From Isoetes taiwanensis (Eukaryota; Streptophyta; Lycopodiopsida; Isoetales; Isoetaceae): a stretch of 64,000 bases of DNA. Within the stretch, counting starts at the first letter, position 1; the number at the start of each line of letters is the position of its first letter. Positions 1-12,112 of the stretch are shown here, piece after piece. Below the pieces are notes generated by a model. That model saw nothing but the letters and a program-made list of their open reading frames with translations. It did not search any database and had not been told where the DNA came from. The translations under genes and the position numbers were made by a program. The stretch spans positions 124,001-188,000 of the forward strand of contig JAJEKV010000093.1 of assembly GCA_021234155.1 (NCBI GenBank), written 5' to 3'.

Positions 1-647
1 GCAGAATCAACACTGATCCAAATTTGGATCAGCCGGGGGAAATTTTTGGAATCAGCCCACACGGGATAGCCCACGCGTGGCTGAATAAGCTGCTGTGTAA
101 ATCTTCAGTGCTGATTCAGTGGCTGAACGTGGCTGAGCAAATTTCTTCTCATGTGAACGACCCATTAGGTTAGATCATTGAGGACAACATTTTCCATAAA
201 TAATACGAGTACTTTTCCGTGTTGGATGGGTTGGCTATGAACTATCCTTTAGTGGTAGGTTGTTGTTGGTTTATAGAAAAAGTGCCCAGCGTTGCTGGGC
301 TTTCCTTTGGGATTAAATTCTACAAGAAATTTATCGCGGCAGCCTTTATTGAATCACCTACTGGTCTGAATTGTGTCTTGGCCACCGCGAACATTTCTCT
401 TAGCCGAAACACTTGCTGGTCTGAACTGTGTATGTTGAAATGATGTGGAAGCCAATATGGGAGATGTTATAGTCTTGGACCTACCAACTAGAGTAAGTGT
501 TGGACCTATGAAGTTGAACTGATTGTAGTAGTGAACCACCTCCATATATTTAGTAGCACATTCTGAACCAACTAAATGAACCCTAAACCTCAAGAATTTT
601 ACTACGCTAAGTTCATCACGCCAGAGTAATAAGGCTAGACCTTGTAC

Positions 648-819
648 ACTATTTCCACTACTTGTGCCTAGCCTCATAACAAAACTGATTATTTCAACAT
701 GCTTCCAACAATTGAGGATTACAAACTTTTGTCCTTCTATCCATCTCAACCTAATCTATTTTTCTCTTTATATACTATTTCCAGTAGTTGTGCCTAGCCT
801 TGGAACAAAACTGATTATT
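648..819. repeat. Imperfect direct repeat, two 46-bp copies
   Basis: Copies at 648-693 and 774-819 share the core TTGTGCCTAGCCT and the ending ACAAAACTGATTATT with a few substitutions. They are about 80 bp apart. Origin unknown; they could be a relic of a small duplication. Confidence 0.7.
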
Positions 820-854
820 ATCTATGCCATCCCGAATATTTCTCTTTAAAAAAC

Positions 855-886
855 TATTCTATTTTATTCTATTCTATTCTATTCTT
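855..886 (+). repeat. (TTCTA)n microsatellite
   Basis: About six imperfect TATTC units. The same pentamer forms the long tail of LINE-A at 35970-36050, so this may mark the 3' end of a severely truncated LINE-A copy. No LINE sequence is visible just upstream, so a plain microsatellite is equally possible. Confidence 0.6.
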
Positions 887-2054
887 TACTACCAACTCAA
901 TTGCATTGGTTGGGGTTAACATATACATAGCATATAGACCTCATAGTTGAACTTGACTAATAACTTAGACAACTACTCGATATTGATCAATAATAACTTA
1001 AACAACTATTCAACATTATAAGCTAGAATGATAATATAAAAGCTCGCCTCCAAACCACAAGCGAGGTCTAGCCCAATCCAGCACATACAAACTAAATAGA
1101 AGCTGCATTTATGGTGTAAAAGGCCAATTCAATATTCTAAATAAAAGCTACACTTTATCAAAGGCCAATCCAATATTTAATATCAACACAACTATCGCAT
1201 AGCATAGTAACAACCATCCAACCATCCATTGCCTCTAACATTCTAATGCACTAATTCCTCATATAAACACTCATCTGACCTCGTGTTACATCATCGTATA
1301 ATAAAACTAAATATTTTTTGTTATTTTGAAGGACAACTTGCATCCCTTAAGTCACTCATACGGAGATTGCACACTTAAGCTTGATGCTACGTTCATCTAT
1401 AGAAACAAATGAGGGATTGATTTTGGTGCCAAAAGCTTCATACCTAGGCATGTTCAAGAATTTGATGTCAGTTTTGTTTTGATTATTAATGCTAGCTAGT
1501 TTTGTTGATTATGAGCTGGGGGCTGGGATTGTAGGCACTAGGCTTGTGATTGTCCTTAAAAATGTTTCAATCATTTATGCAAATTTGAATCTACAGAATT
1601 TGTAGTACCAAGTTATCTTTGGATCCACAATACCAGGACAACATGTCAAATGCCCAATTTAGTGCAATGTTCAAAGTTGGTTATATATCTCCATATCAAA
1701 GTTGGTTACATTTTAAAGTAGCCCAATTTACTGCAATGTTTCATGATTGACATGCTACGTATAAAGGTTTTTAGCTGAGATATAAAGCCCAGATTGCCAT
1801 GGTACTTGTGGAGCTGTAAGGGTATGTTTCTTGGCTATAATATGGATCTCACTTCTGTTGATAAGTACCGAGACAATTTTTTAAAGAGTGCATGAGATGG
1901 AGTGGTGCAGTTAACTAATTTGCACTCATGCCACAGCCATACATTGAAAAGGACATAACAAATTACAAATGAGGATGGCATAATTTCAAAGCTAGTCGAG
2001 CATGCTGCCAATCATTGTGACACTCCTTTTCCTGTTTTATAAATAATAATCAAC

Positions 2055-3519
2055 TTACCATGTGAACAATGGAACAACATAGGATGGACAAACCATGTTC
2101 TCATCTAGAAGATGATATAGCGCATCCCTATTAGGGGGCATGCTAGTCTTGATAATTCCAAGATCTACAGCATGGATCCCACCAGAAAAACAGACTGTAT
2201 GCCTACTGCCTCTGCACCTTTTATATCATGCATTAATGAGTCTCCAACGGCAACTACATGCCCAGAGCTTTCACCAAGTATTTCTTGTGCTACATGGTAA
2301 ATTACCTGCAGAAAACTTAATTCATAAATATGTCCACTATATAGATTTCCAAATCTGTTATACCGGATCAGGCTTTCCCATCCATCGAACTTTTCCATCC
2401 ATCCCCACGTATTTTAGACCTAAGGACCCTGCGCAGAAGCCCACAGTATTTTGGGAATCAATATCTAGAATGATAAAGCATACTATAATTCTAGTTTCTT
2501 TCCATGCTTGTATGACATTACTTGTTCCATGGTTGTTTTTATAAATTGAAGCAGTTAAACATACAAGAACCGTGCTCCTGCCAGACAGGGTTGTACAATG
2601 ATCTACATATTGTGGTACTATAAAGCAATATTTCAAAAAAAATTCCTTAACTCTGTAGAATGTTGTCATGTCAAGACGATTCCATCTCTCAATGGCCAAA
2701 CTAACAGCTTCCATACCATCAATGTTTTTTTAACCTATCAATACATCTAACATTGGAGGCGTACCTGGCATCAACTTTAGTTCCCTTGCATCAACAGTGA
2801 CTATGTCGGGATTAGCAACGATCATGGGTATCCGTCTTTTTGCTACACCTTTGAGAAGCAATTCCAGCTTCTCAAAATTGGCAACCTCAATGTTTCCATC
2901 ACTTGCTCCTAGGGCTTCAGTTCCATGTACAAGAACAAAATCTGCCAAATTTACATCTGTCACAACTTCCAGGCCTAAACCATGGGAGAGAGTTGGATTT
3001 AAAAACTAAAAAAGATTATGTTAACATGTTCAGCCTTAGAGTTTGCCCTCACTTCTAGTGATATTGCACCACGGGCATCCCAAGTGACATGAAGACGGCG
3101 CCTACCAAGAGCAGCAAATTATACATCATTTCCTCTGCAGAAGAACGATATATCAGATGCTTGTAACTTACACACTAATAAATTCTGCGTTAAAGGCACG
3201 CAACTGAGAAAGATATTGATGAGTCAGCTCTCCACTGGTTATTATCCCAGCGAAGAGGACAGGATCGAAACCTAAGTTTTCCATTTTTTTAGCTATTACA
3301 TTTGCACGTCTTGATGAATTACTCAAGAGAACCAGCTTTGCACCATTCCCAGCCAGTGTCTCCACTGCAATCAATAACATACTAAATAATTTGACAATAC
3401 TATGATGTAAAATATTTTACCATTACAGAATGTTAAGAAGCTCCAATACAAGTGGAGACAGCCCAGGATACGGCTTGTGCCCATCATGCAGTACCCCAAA
3501 CTGATCTAGTAACCACGCC
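2055..3519 (-). pseudogene. HAD-IIA phosphatase gene, exons 2-7, split by a transposon
   Basis: Minus-strand exons encode a haloacid-dehalogenase-like hydrolase of subfamily IIA (HAD-SF-IIA-hyp4 type, like Arabidopsis AT5G10460). Readable exons: about 3519-3450 (LLDQFGVLHDG, motif I with the nucleophile Asp), 3364 downward (LVLLSNSSRRA, motif II, then ITSGELTHQ), 3134-3053 (FAALGRRR, HVTW), about 2981-2765 (HGTEALG, VANPD), 2428-2364 (VRWMGKPDP, motif III Lys) and 2305-2055 (VAVGDSLMHDIKGA, motif IV). The last codons match the family C-terminus (PSYVVPLFTW) before a TAA at 2057-2055. Damage: a transposon sits at the first codon of exon 2; TAA at 3121-3119 replaces an expected Trp; there is a frameshift in the last exon near 2165; the exon 2/3 and 4/5 junctions each come out one G short. 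Some of these could be sequence errors. Confidence 0.88.
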
Positions 3520-3553
3520 AACAAGGTGACGGATCAATCGCACTAATGACCTG
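3520..3553 (+). repeat. Left terminal inverted repeat of the 9.3-kb transposon
   Basis: It matches the reverse complement of 12757-12790 at 33 of 34 positions. The inner part is itself a hairpin: AATCGCACTA (3536-3545) is mirrored by TAGTGCGATT (3554-3563) around an 8-nt loop. The flanking CGCC at 3516-3519 is the target duplication. Confidence 0.93.
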
Positions 3554-3858
3554 TAGTGCGATTGCGTCCAAAAAAGATTCCTTTTTCAAAAAACCCCAAA
3601 ATTTGGTACTTTTGGCATATCTTAAGAAAACATTTAGATAAACGGTCCTTTGACCTTAAAAAAAGTGCATTTTTTAGAACAAACAAACAAAGTACAACAT
3701 TTATAATTAAAAGGAGGTTGTTTTTGGTAGTATTTTAAACGCTTTTGCACTTGACCTGGGCGCACGTACACACAAACACAATACTAAGAACAGTTAGAAG
3801 CATCAAAGAAACTGCAAAAAATGATACAAGGCCAAAATATGATGTAAAATAGATAAGA

Positions 3859-4006
3859 ATGTCTATGCGCGCATAGACATGCACCCTGTTTAAACAAGCC
3901 ACATTTTAAAAAAGTCATCATTTAAGTGCAAATAATGATACAAGGGCGTTTTCATCCAAAGTGTAGTTTAAAGAAGAAAGGCATGTCTATGCGCACATAG
4001 ACATGC
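3859..4006. repeat. Dispersed palindromes, downstream of the methyltransferase gene
   Basis: 3859-3880 is a perfect 22-bp palindrome around TCTATGCGCGCATAGA. 3981-4006 is a 26-bp palindrome of the same family with one central mismatch. Both lie between the left end and the 3' end of the minus-strand gene. Confidence 0.9.
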
Positions 4007-4094
4007 TCCCCTTTTTTAACAGACGATTTCTTTTTGAAAGTCAATATTTAAAAATAAATGTTATTTTTTTCAGTTTATAATCAGACACACAATT

Positions 4095-7000
4095 TTAAAT
4101 GTCATGGGGGACCTCCTTATCTTTAAGGGGGTCATCATCCGAAACATTGTGTTCTTCACCGTTGTTCGGATCTGTTTCTTCCTCCTCTTCCTCTTCCTCT
4201 TCCGGTTTTTCCACCTCAGGTTCTTTATCTACCACTGGCATCAACTCAACATACTCCGCTTGGTGATCAGTGTTGCCTGATGCAGGCATCTGTGGCTCTG
4301 AACTGCTTATTTTTGCTTGATCGCCACCGTCCTTCACACCCACTTCTTGTTTCTCATCAGGCAAGTTCATTAAAGAACATATCCTGGACTTAATGAAAGC
4401 AACACTATCGTAATCATACTCCCTACGCAACGATTCACGACCCTTCCTCAAAGCACATGAAATGGTCGCGTGCGAGCGAAAATGCATCCACAACCCGGTC
4501 TCACGGTTGTGAAAACATTTCGGCTTTGTTGATTAGGCTGGCTGGGGGCCCGTGCGGGTTGACAATCGACGACCCTGGTGAACTGGGTCGGTCAACTACG
4601 GTAAGCTGCGGGGAGGTGGAAGACATTTGGTAGTCCATTCCTGTGTGTTGTAGTGTTGTAAGGTCCCGTGCCTGAGTGTCTTTGTGGTAACCGATGTGAA
4701 TCTGTTCAAACATTGCTCAAACGTTTATAAGTCTAGCACCCCCACCATGGCCACGGATGTTGGTCTTCACCCTGTAAAACAAATGAAAGAAGTCAGAGAC
4801 AATTACGGACACCAAGTTTAAAAGAGATGCAGACTTACCATATCGCAGGCTCGAATCCAGCATTGCAGTGTTCCTTCAGCGTTGCTTGAACCAAGCCGGC
4901 TTGGTTGGTGGAGTGAAAGACAACGATCCTCCACAAAGGTGTTGTGTTTAGCTTTACCAGCCGTTTGACAAAAGAGTCAAACTCTGCGTACTTAAAAGGC
5001 GCGTCGTCACCTCGGCTGTCAGGCAACTTAAACCCGTAGGGTATGTCAGCAATGATCAAGGAGTAGTCACCAGGTTTCAACACTCTGTCTATCTTCACAC
5101 AATCCCCCTGGTAGACTTGGTAGAGACAGTGGTGGCCAAATTCATCAAAATTCTCAAAAGCACCCGGTACAATCGCCTGATCGGCCTCTTGTACCCTTTT
5201 CAACTTGGCTCTTTCATCTTTTGCTTGCTTCACCAAAGTCAAGAAACCTGGTGGTACCGGGTCTTTTTTTCTCTGCAAGATAAAAAGAAAGTGACTTTAC
5301 CGCAACTCCATGCGTGCATGGCATGGCGACATCAACTTTCTTTGTGCCGCACGCACAACAAAGATTTAGTTTTGTCCATGCGCGAATATACAAAGCTGAG
5401 GTTTTGTCTATGCACGCATGGACAAAACTAAATCTTTGCTATGCGTGCAAAGCAAAAGACTTCGGCTTTTGTCTATCGCGGCAAGATAGACAAATGGTAA
5501 GATGCAAGATAAAAAGCAAGCAAATACTTACCCGGTTAGTAAAATTTGAGGCAAATTGTTTTTATCTTCTCATCGGACGAGGAAATAGGGTACAACTCAC
5601 GAACTTTTTCCCAAAGTGTCGCCAATTTAAATGGAGCATTAGTTGTTGCCGACACGTAGCACATCTTTTGGCTCGCATAAAAGCGAATGTCGATCTGAGG
5701 ACAAAACCCTACGGCCAGAGGTGACAGAGAGTACTCACCGCTGTTTTAAACTTCGTCTTGCATTTCTTCTAAGGTGAACTGCCCGTCGACAACTTTTTGC
5801 AGAACCTCGCAAACTTTGTCCATGTTTTTGAGGCCCTGCATTTCCCTCAAAGGCATCACACTCATATCCTTTTGTTTGGAGGGCTCTCCCCTTTTTCTTT
5901 TTGTCTCAGGCTTCTTCCCCTTTGTCTTCAAGGTGCCGTCGATACATATCAAAAATTTTCTCCTGCAGATCCCAAATCTGTGGTGCACACACAAAAAAGA
6001 TTGAGTGTCTATGCGCGCATGGAGTAAGGTGAGATTCAAACACAACAACTAGGGAAACTTACCCGGCCGTGCCTGAAGGCTAGCTGAAACAGATTGTCGT
6101 ATTTAATCAATGAAGTCCTGGCATCTTTTTGATCGTAAGTCAAACAGCACTCAATTGCACATTGCTCCTTTAAAGCGAGATAAGCATTTGGATCATCCTT
6201 TATGTCTTTCTTTCCGGGGTTCTCTGCCCTATAATTATCATATTCTCTGTGCATAAATTTAATTTTATCTGACAAGCTCATGCTCAACCTGTAGTCGTTG
6301 TCTACGTTGTGGCTCATAGCAAGCAGTTTTGCTTCAGCGTCAGTTACACCAACGTAGACGACAGCGTAGAGAGATGAGAAGATTGCTTGCTTGAGTTCTT
6401 TCCAATTCTGCCTTTTTGCCTTAAATGTGTGTGTTCCACCAATCACAATGTACATGTAATTGTCAGCCTCTTCTTTCTTAAATTCTTCCAAGGTTTTACA
6501 GTACTTAGGGTCGACAATCACTATGTGTGGGGACACAGTTGCATTCGGCCTGGCCCTGATTCTCTCTTTTAAGGCCGCCAGGTGGTTCGGATAAATCTTT
6601 CTTACCTGCAACGGCCTGTTACCCTGAGGATCCTTTGGGCACAACTTCACTCTATCCATCGTAAATGCATAATGCGGGCACCGGCACACCTCTTCTCAAT
6701 GTCCTCGGCATTTTGGAGGCCTGCGTCCTTACCCTTTGAGGCTATCTTCGTGCGGGTCCTTGGGGCAAGTTACACTTCGAAGACTCCCCTTTTTTCGACT
6801 TCTTCGCCTTCCCTTGACTTTGAATTCAGGGCCCTGTTTCGGTCACAAGGCTTGCTTTCCGCATGATCCATTGCCCGTCTTTTTTTTCTTCTTTTTTGGC
6901 AAATCCAGTTCTTCCTCCTCCGAACTCTCCGTCTGTTCCACCTCTTTATCCGACTGTTCATCTACCTCTGGCTCTACCCCTTGCTCTACATCTGGATCTA

Positions 7001-8161
7001 CCTCTGGCTCTACCTCTGGCTCTTTCATTTCTGCTTCACCCACCACGAATGGGTTCAAGAGTGGATCCTTGCACTTAAGCATCAGGTTCAGTGTTTCCAC
7101 AAGATCCTGCAAAAAAAAGTTAGAAAAACCCTATGCGCGCATAGACAAACAAAAGTACTTACCTTTTGTTGCTTGAAACAAGCCTGTATGAATTCTTGGG
7201 CGTTCTCATTCGCGGACATACTCAGTCTAAAAAACATCGGGTCAACTAAGTACGTGGTGTCTTCTCCCTTTACGGTGGTGGTGATCGTTATTGTAGCCAT
7301 GCCGAAAAGTTGAATTTCGGTGATTCTGCCACACTTCTTAAAATCTGATCCGGTCAACTTTGACTTTGGCAAGGAAGATTTCGTGGCAATGTACAGATAC
7401 ACATAGTGCCGTGTCTGGGGATATTCACCACCTCTAATGATTAACCATTGACAGTTCCTACAGAAGAGAGAACCGTCATCATTCTGGGTCCATGTTTGCA
7501 GTGGTAAAGGTAGGGGAGCTTCAGGAGCTTGCACATCCTGAGAAGGCTTTCTGCCTTTGGGTTTCTTCCTCTGAAAATATAAAGCACAACAGTCGAGGAA
7601 AAAATAAAGAATGCTACAAAAACAAACTGAGACTAAGTAAAGAGTGAAAACAAAAATTATAATAAACCTATGCGCGCAAAGACACACTAGGTTGTTGTCT
7701 AATGACAAGTAGACAAAATACCTATTGTGTCTATGCGTGCATAGACATAAATGGTTTTTGTCTATGCATGCATAGACAAAAACCTAGGATATCTATGCGA
7801 GCATAGACACCTTAAGTTTTTGTCTCTGCGTGCAAGGACAAAAAAGAATTGTGTCTATGCGGCGCGATATAGATTAATGGCTTCTACTCCAAGCGTGCAA
7901 GGACAAAAAAGAATTGTGTCTATGCGCGCATGGAGTAGAAGCCATTGTGTCTATGCGCGCATAGACACAACACTAGCAACTACCTACATATTTGCCTAAA
8001 ATACAAAAATATACGAACAAATATCTAAAAAGTAGTGCAACTAACCTATTTTTCATTTTTCACACAAGCTAACAACATCTAAAAAATGCAACAAACTAAT
8101 TCTAAAAATCACCATAACTACACTAGAGGCAGGAAAACCGTGGTACCTTGAACACCGCCAT
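4095..8161 (-). CDS. ParB-like domain / adenine-specific methyltransferase-like fusion
   Basis: Likely one spliced gene. The ATG at 8161 opens a five-codon exon (MAVFK, donor at 8146). Further exons: about 7570-7163; 7108 to about 6860 (very acidic, then Lys-rich); about 6690-6063; 5962-5739; 5694-5533; 5272-4839; and 4770 to about 4095 with a poly-Glu tail. The 6690-6063 exon has a ParB/sulfiredoxin-like core: YIVIGGTHTFKA resembles the ParB GxHR-type motif, followed by AMSHNVDND and a helical segment. The 5272-4839 exon has DIPYGFKLPDSRGDD, a variant of the (D/N)PPY motif of N6-adenine or N4-cytosine methyltransferases, with ParB-first domain order as in many phage and bacterial DNA methylases. 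Some joins need frame changes (near 6860-6690 and 4500), so the exact protein is unresolved. Activity on DNA is inference. Confidence 0.62.
5308..5493. repeat. Dispersed palindromes in a methyltransferase-gene intron
   Basis: At least four members lie between the exons at 5272 and 5533: 5308-5321 (CCATGCGTGCATGG), 5402-5427, 5435-5456 (core GCTATGCGTGCAAAGC) and 5468-5493, the last with an altered centre CTATCGCGGCAAGATAG. Outer bases extend the symmetry with T and A runs. Confidence 0.85.
7668..7970. repeat. Dense palindrome cluster in intron 1 of the methyltransferase gene
   Basis: At least eight members in 300 bp. 7728-7747, 7755-7782 (a perfect 28-bp palindrome) and 7945-7970 (perfect 26 bp) are the best; others at 7789-7809, 7818-7843 and 7850-7935 are partial. 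A longer inverted repeat, GGCTTCTACTCC at 7879-7890 against GGAGTAGAAGCC at 7932-7943, encloses two of them. Cores vary as ATGCGCGCAT, ATGCGTGCAT and ATGCATGCAT while the arms TGTCT and AGACA are kept. Confidence 0.9.
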
Positions 8162-8299
8162 TTCATTTCATGAAGTGCTATCTGAGTCGTATGGAGATGT
8201 TCTGCAAACTTGGGAGAAGAGAACTCGAAGGCGGAGCGAGGCGGAGTGGCTGGCGCCTAGAAGCAAGGTATCTATGTGAGAAATGACTGCCCGGTCGGC

Positions 8300-8308
8300 C
8301 TATTTATA
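8300..8308 (-). promoter_or_regulatory. TATA box of the ParB-methyltransferase gene
   Basis: The minus strand reads TATAAATAG, a textbook plant TATA box, about 140 bp upstream of the ATG at 8161. It lies between the two divergent genes of the transposon, which supports both the start and the minus-strand transcription. Confidence 0.6.
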
Positions 8309-8418
8309 CTCCGTATTCGTAGTTGCAGTTTTCGTATGGAAAGATACATGGACCGTATATTTTTTTTCCATGGGGTTGCTTATAGTACTAGTGCCGAATC
8401 TATCAAGCATAGGCAATC

Positions 8419-8549
8419 GGAAAGTAGACTTATGTTTATTCTTGAACCTCGTGCATGCATAGTATTTGTTTAGGCCATCTATCTTGCGACGTGCAACCGA
8501 AAGTAGACTTATGTTTATTTCTTGAACCTATCGTGCATAGTATTTGTTT
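8419..8549. repeat. Tandem duplication in the transposon's intergenic region
   Basis: Copies at 8419-8471 and 8498-8549 share the core GAAAGTAGACTTATGTTTAT, then CTTGAACCT and a degenerate CGTGCATAGTATTTGTTT. The unit ends resemble half-sites of the dispersed palindrome. It lies in the divergent promoter region. Confidence 0.75.
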
Positions 8550-9009
8550 GCTAATCCCATGCGTGCTTAGGATTTGTTAAGTGGAATGTATGGGATTGCT
8601 CGATGGATTGTCGGTTCTGCCTTTTTTACGTTGATTTGCCTATCTTGGCGCATAGGACTTGCTTGTTAGCAACCGTGCCGAAGTTTTTTATTCTGTACAA
8701 GTAAGTCTTACACAAGCTGCTTTTTTGTCTTCGCGACAAACATGTCGACGATGATCCATGTTCGCACTGGAAGTCCCACGACATTTTGTTTAGTTTACGG
8801 TGGTAAGTTCTGCTCTCCCTCACCTCCACGATTACATTACAAAGCGTGGCAAGAATCCTCGCAAGAAATGGAGGATCGCCCCTCTTCCACATTTGTCACT
8901 CCTTCACCCACTCACATAATCACGCCGGCTCGTGTAAATTTAGAACTCCTTCCTTGTAACTTTCCACCAAGGCAAATATTCTCCATCTCCTTCATCACAG
9001 GCACTGAAA

Positions 9010-11990
9010 ATGGGAGGTCCTTCTCTTTTTGATACACCTTCTCCTTTTAAGGAGCTCGAACAAACACTGGAGGATATTTCGCGTTACGCTAGGCAGATTC
9101 CACAACGTAAGTAAGGGACCTTCTCCGGCGAGAGAGAGGGTTGAAGAGGAAGATATCTCCCGTTGAGAAGAAAATCAAGGACACTATTTCCACAGTCATT
9201 CTCCACTTTGCAGCTCAACCGGAATTAAGTGACGTCGAGGTTCAGACACCATCAGCTGCCATAACAAGCAGAGTACCACAAGAGAGCCCTCCTTTGCAAG
9301 ATCTAGCTTTTAAGAATCCCTACAGCAGCTCGAAGAGATTTAAAAGGGATCCTTTAAAAAAGTTTTTAAATGCATGGTGTTACGGAACAAGCTCATGGGC
9401 TTGAAATACACGAGGCCTTTAAGGAGGCTAACTCTTTGTCGAAAAAATGTTTGCGAGTCCTTCACATTTTCTGCCATAAGGAGCATAAGGCATAGCTTTA
9501 CATCAATGACCGGGGGTGACCCGAAGCTTACGGCTATTAACGTCGGGCCGTAAAGAGCCGGAGACAACTTTTCTTACTACTTGATGAGGAAAAACCGTTT
9601 GTCAACTAGCTTTCAAAAGCATACATGCCTTAGGTAGCCGTGAATGGCTAGAGTCGCAAAACGCTTGGATTTGAATCCACGTATTGATGACTCTTGTCAC
9701 CCAAAAAAAGCAGTTGGCATGTCTTGTTTTAGAAGAAGAAGCGGCTTGTGGATTTCTTTGACGATGGTAATTGCGAAAGGTTGCCAAACAGATCCGGTTT
9801 ATCATCTAATGGATAGCTTTTGCAAGAAAGAGGTCTATTCCTTGTACAAAGATCTCTTCCAGGGCCGGGACGAAGTTCATTTCTTACTCCTACCGGTTGT
9901 GGGCGAGGAATTTAACCTCGTTAGGATTCGAAGAGACCACTGGGTTTTCGTCTGCGCAACCTGTTCTCTTTTGAAGGAGAAGAGATCTCGACTAAGGTTC
10001 TGGAGAGAAGTAAGTACCTACGTTCATGTTTACCTACGCGTGCACAATCAATGTTTTCAGCGATCATGCGGCGCTTAGTCAAAAATCAATCTTGCCTATG
10101 CGCGCATAGGGAAGAGTGTTTTTTGTCTATGCGTGCATGGGCAAAGAAACAAGGTTTGCACCAGTTGGTCTTCATGTCCACTCGAGCAAAGTGTCGTGTC
10201 TATCGTGCATAAGCATAGGACCACGATTTTGGCGATCTGTTTAAGTAAAAGCCCGACAAAGCTTCTCATTTTGTTGTTGAGATCAAATTCGCGGCAGCTC
10301 CAAGAACCTGAGAGGCTCGGGCTTTAGAGAGAAGGAAACTTTCGCGAAGCATCGAAAAAAATCTTTGGAGAAGCCATTACGGTATATGTCATTTGTGATT
10401 GATGGCATGGACGAGAAAAAGACAAAACCTGCCTCACTTTGTGAATGTTCCTAAAGAGTTACGAAGCGGATTTTTGAGGTTGCATTTAGTTGAAATACGA
10501 TTTTTTAATGGTGTGGTGGACTGCAGAGTTTACTTGACTTACCCAAACATTCATGGTGATCCTAACCTTCTTTGTGACAATTCTTACAAGATATTCTTTG
10601 GCAAAGAAAAGCTACCTCGGTGCTTTATGTACAATTTGGACAATACCACCAGAGAGAACAAAAACCAGGTATTCTTTGCTTACTGTGCTATGCTGGTAGA
10701 GCTTGGCATATTTAGGAAGGTTAAAGTGGGCTTTCTTCTAGTGGGTCACACACATGACCAGATCGACCAGATGTTCAGTCGCGGCACCGGTGAGACTCCT
10801 TGAGAAAAAAAAAGCTTTACGTCTTGACTCCTTGTTGGAAGTGATTGAACAATCTTACAATCGAGAAACCGGTTATCGAGGTCTTAGCGAGACTATCGAT
10901 TCCGTGAATTTGTTTTTCAAAAGCGATCTACTTCGAGGTCCACGCTATCCACCCGCTAAATAATTTGACATTTCAAAGCATCATGTCAAATTCAAAATTA
11001 AGAAGCAGGAAAGCTTGTCTTCAAGGTAAATACTTTGTAACCTCAAGTCTGGCTGCTGAACCGGGGTTGGAGTACCTTAAGTTTATCCAGAGCGTTCTGA
11101 AATGAAAAGAGCTTTGCAGCAGCCCTAAAAGTTCCATTGACTACACCAAAAGAATCCGACCAAGGATCCCTTTGTCGGCTGGCCAACATGGAGAAAAAAC
11201 ATCGGTTGGGATTTAAGTACTTGATGGCGTAGACAAGCTGGTGGGAAGACTGGTTTGAGGTCATGGCAGATTTAACAAAGATCTTGAAAACCTTTGTCTT
11301 AGAGGTTCCCTTTAGATGGCCTTGTAGTCGGGCCGTCACAACTGTTCAAATTCCACGGGGAAAGTGCGGTCGGACTGCACTCCCCACCTGGTGAACAACA
11401 AAGAAACGGCCGTCAAATGTATTTAGGGGCGAGAAAAAAAAAAAGAAAGTCGGTCAAACTCGGAAAAGCTTGCGGACTTACAAAAGGACATGTTAATAGC
11501 GGTCCCTTCAGCGGATGGCGATGAGGGCGTCCTTTACGGATTGCAAGGGTCAAAGATATTACCTACAAAGATAACCTTCCTTCGGTTGTAAAGGTTCTTT
11601 GGTATGCCACTAAGGCTCTGAGATCCATATCTTGGTAGATATGATCCTCAAGTCGTTCTGTCAAGAAGGGAAGGAAAACAATGAACAAGAATCGCGTGGA
11701 TGATGTCGACTTGAATGAAACAGCTGTCCTTGCCTACGACTTTACTTTGAGGGTTGATAATAAACTTCGCGGCTTCGCGATTACATTGTTGAAGGAACAA
11801 ATCGAGGACAGCTCGGACGACAAGAAAGCGAGGAGCCTACCCGTCCGGTTCTTGAGGCGAACCAACGAGAGGGTCCTAGTAGTGGAGATGAAGAAGGAAT
11901 CGATGAGTATGACGACGTTCCTGATGAAGCCACTCTCGCCGATTGGCAGCGCGCTAACCCTGGCAAGAAGCTAACCCTGGCAAGAAGCTG
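9010..11990 (+). CDS. DUF7869-like protein, candidate transposase of the 9.3-kb element
   Basis: The ATG at 9010 opens exon 1 (9010-9106, MGGPSLFDTPSP..., donor GTAAGT at 9107). Middle exons are hard to join. The diagnostic part is 10390-10960: IDGMDEKK, LPHFVNVPKEL, YNLDNTTRENKNQ, AYCAMLVELG, VKVGFLLVGHTHDQIDQMFSR and LDSLLEVIEQSYN, the order seen in the DUF7869 family common in plant repetitive proteins. The spaced acidic residues (IDGMD, LDN, HTHDQID) would suit an RNase H-like DDE nuclease; that is inference. The C-terminus is acidic (about 11830-11970, ending near DWQRANPGKKL). Frame breaks at 10430 (an extra C in CCTG) and 10785-10800 interrupt the domain, so it is either broken or misread. 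Being the only plausible transposition enzyme in the element, it is the best candidate. Confidence 0.6.
10095..10146. repeat. Two palindromes in a DUF7869-gene intron
   Basis: 10095-10110 is a perfect 16-bp palindrome, CCTATGCGCGCATAGG. 10121-10146 is a longer member with core TCTATGCGTGCATGGGCA. They lie between putative exons of the plus-strand gene. Confidence 0.88.
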
Positions 11991-12112
11991 CTATTGTAAA
12001 GGTGTAAATTTGTAGTTACATTCCTGCTATGCACGCAGAGGCTTTAATATTTTTGTACGTAAGTTGTTTGAAAAGCAAGCAAGACTTTTGGTATTTGTTG
12101 TGATACACTCTT

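Larger units (their letters stand above)
1..2054. other. Intergenic DNA with short repeats
   Basis: No gene could be supported. Open frames here are short and resemble no family I recognise. It contains an imperfect direct repeat of about 46 bp (648-693 and 774-819) and a TTCTA-type microsatellite at 855-886, the same motif that forms the LINE-A tail at 35970-36050. The rest is AT-rich single-copy-looking sequence running up to the 3' end of the HAD gene. Confidence 0.6.

Noticed and set aside
7668-7970. CRISPR-like cluster of repeats
   Set aside because: Repeats are palindromic and irregularly spaced with no constant spacers, and this is plant nuclear DNA.
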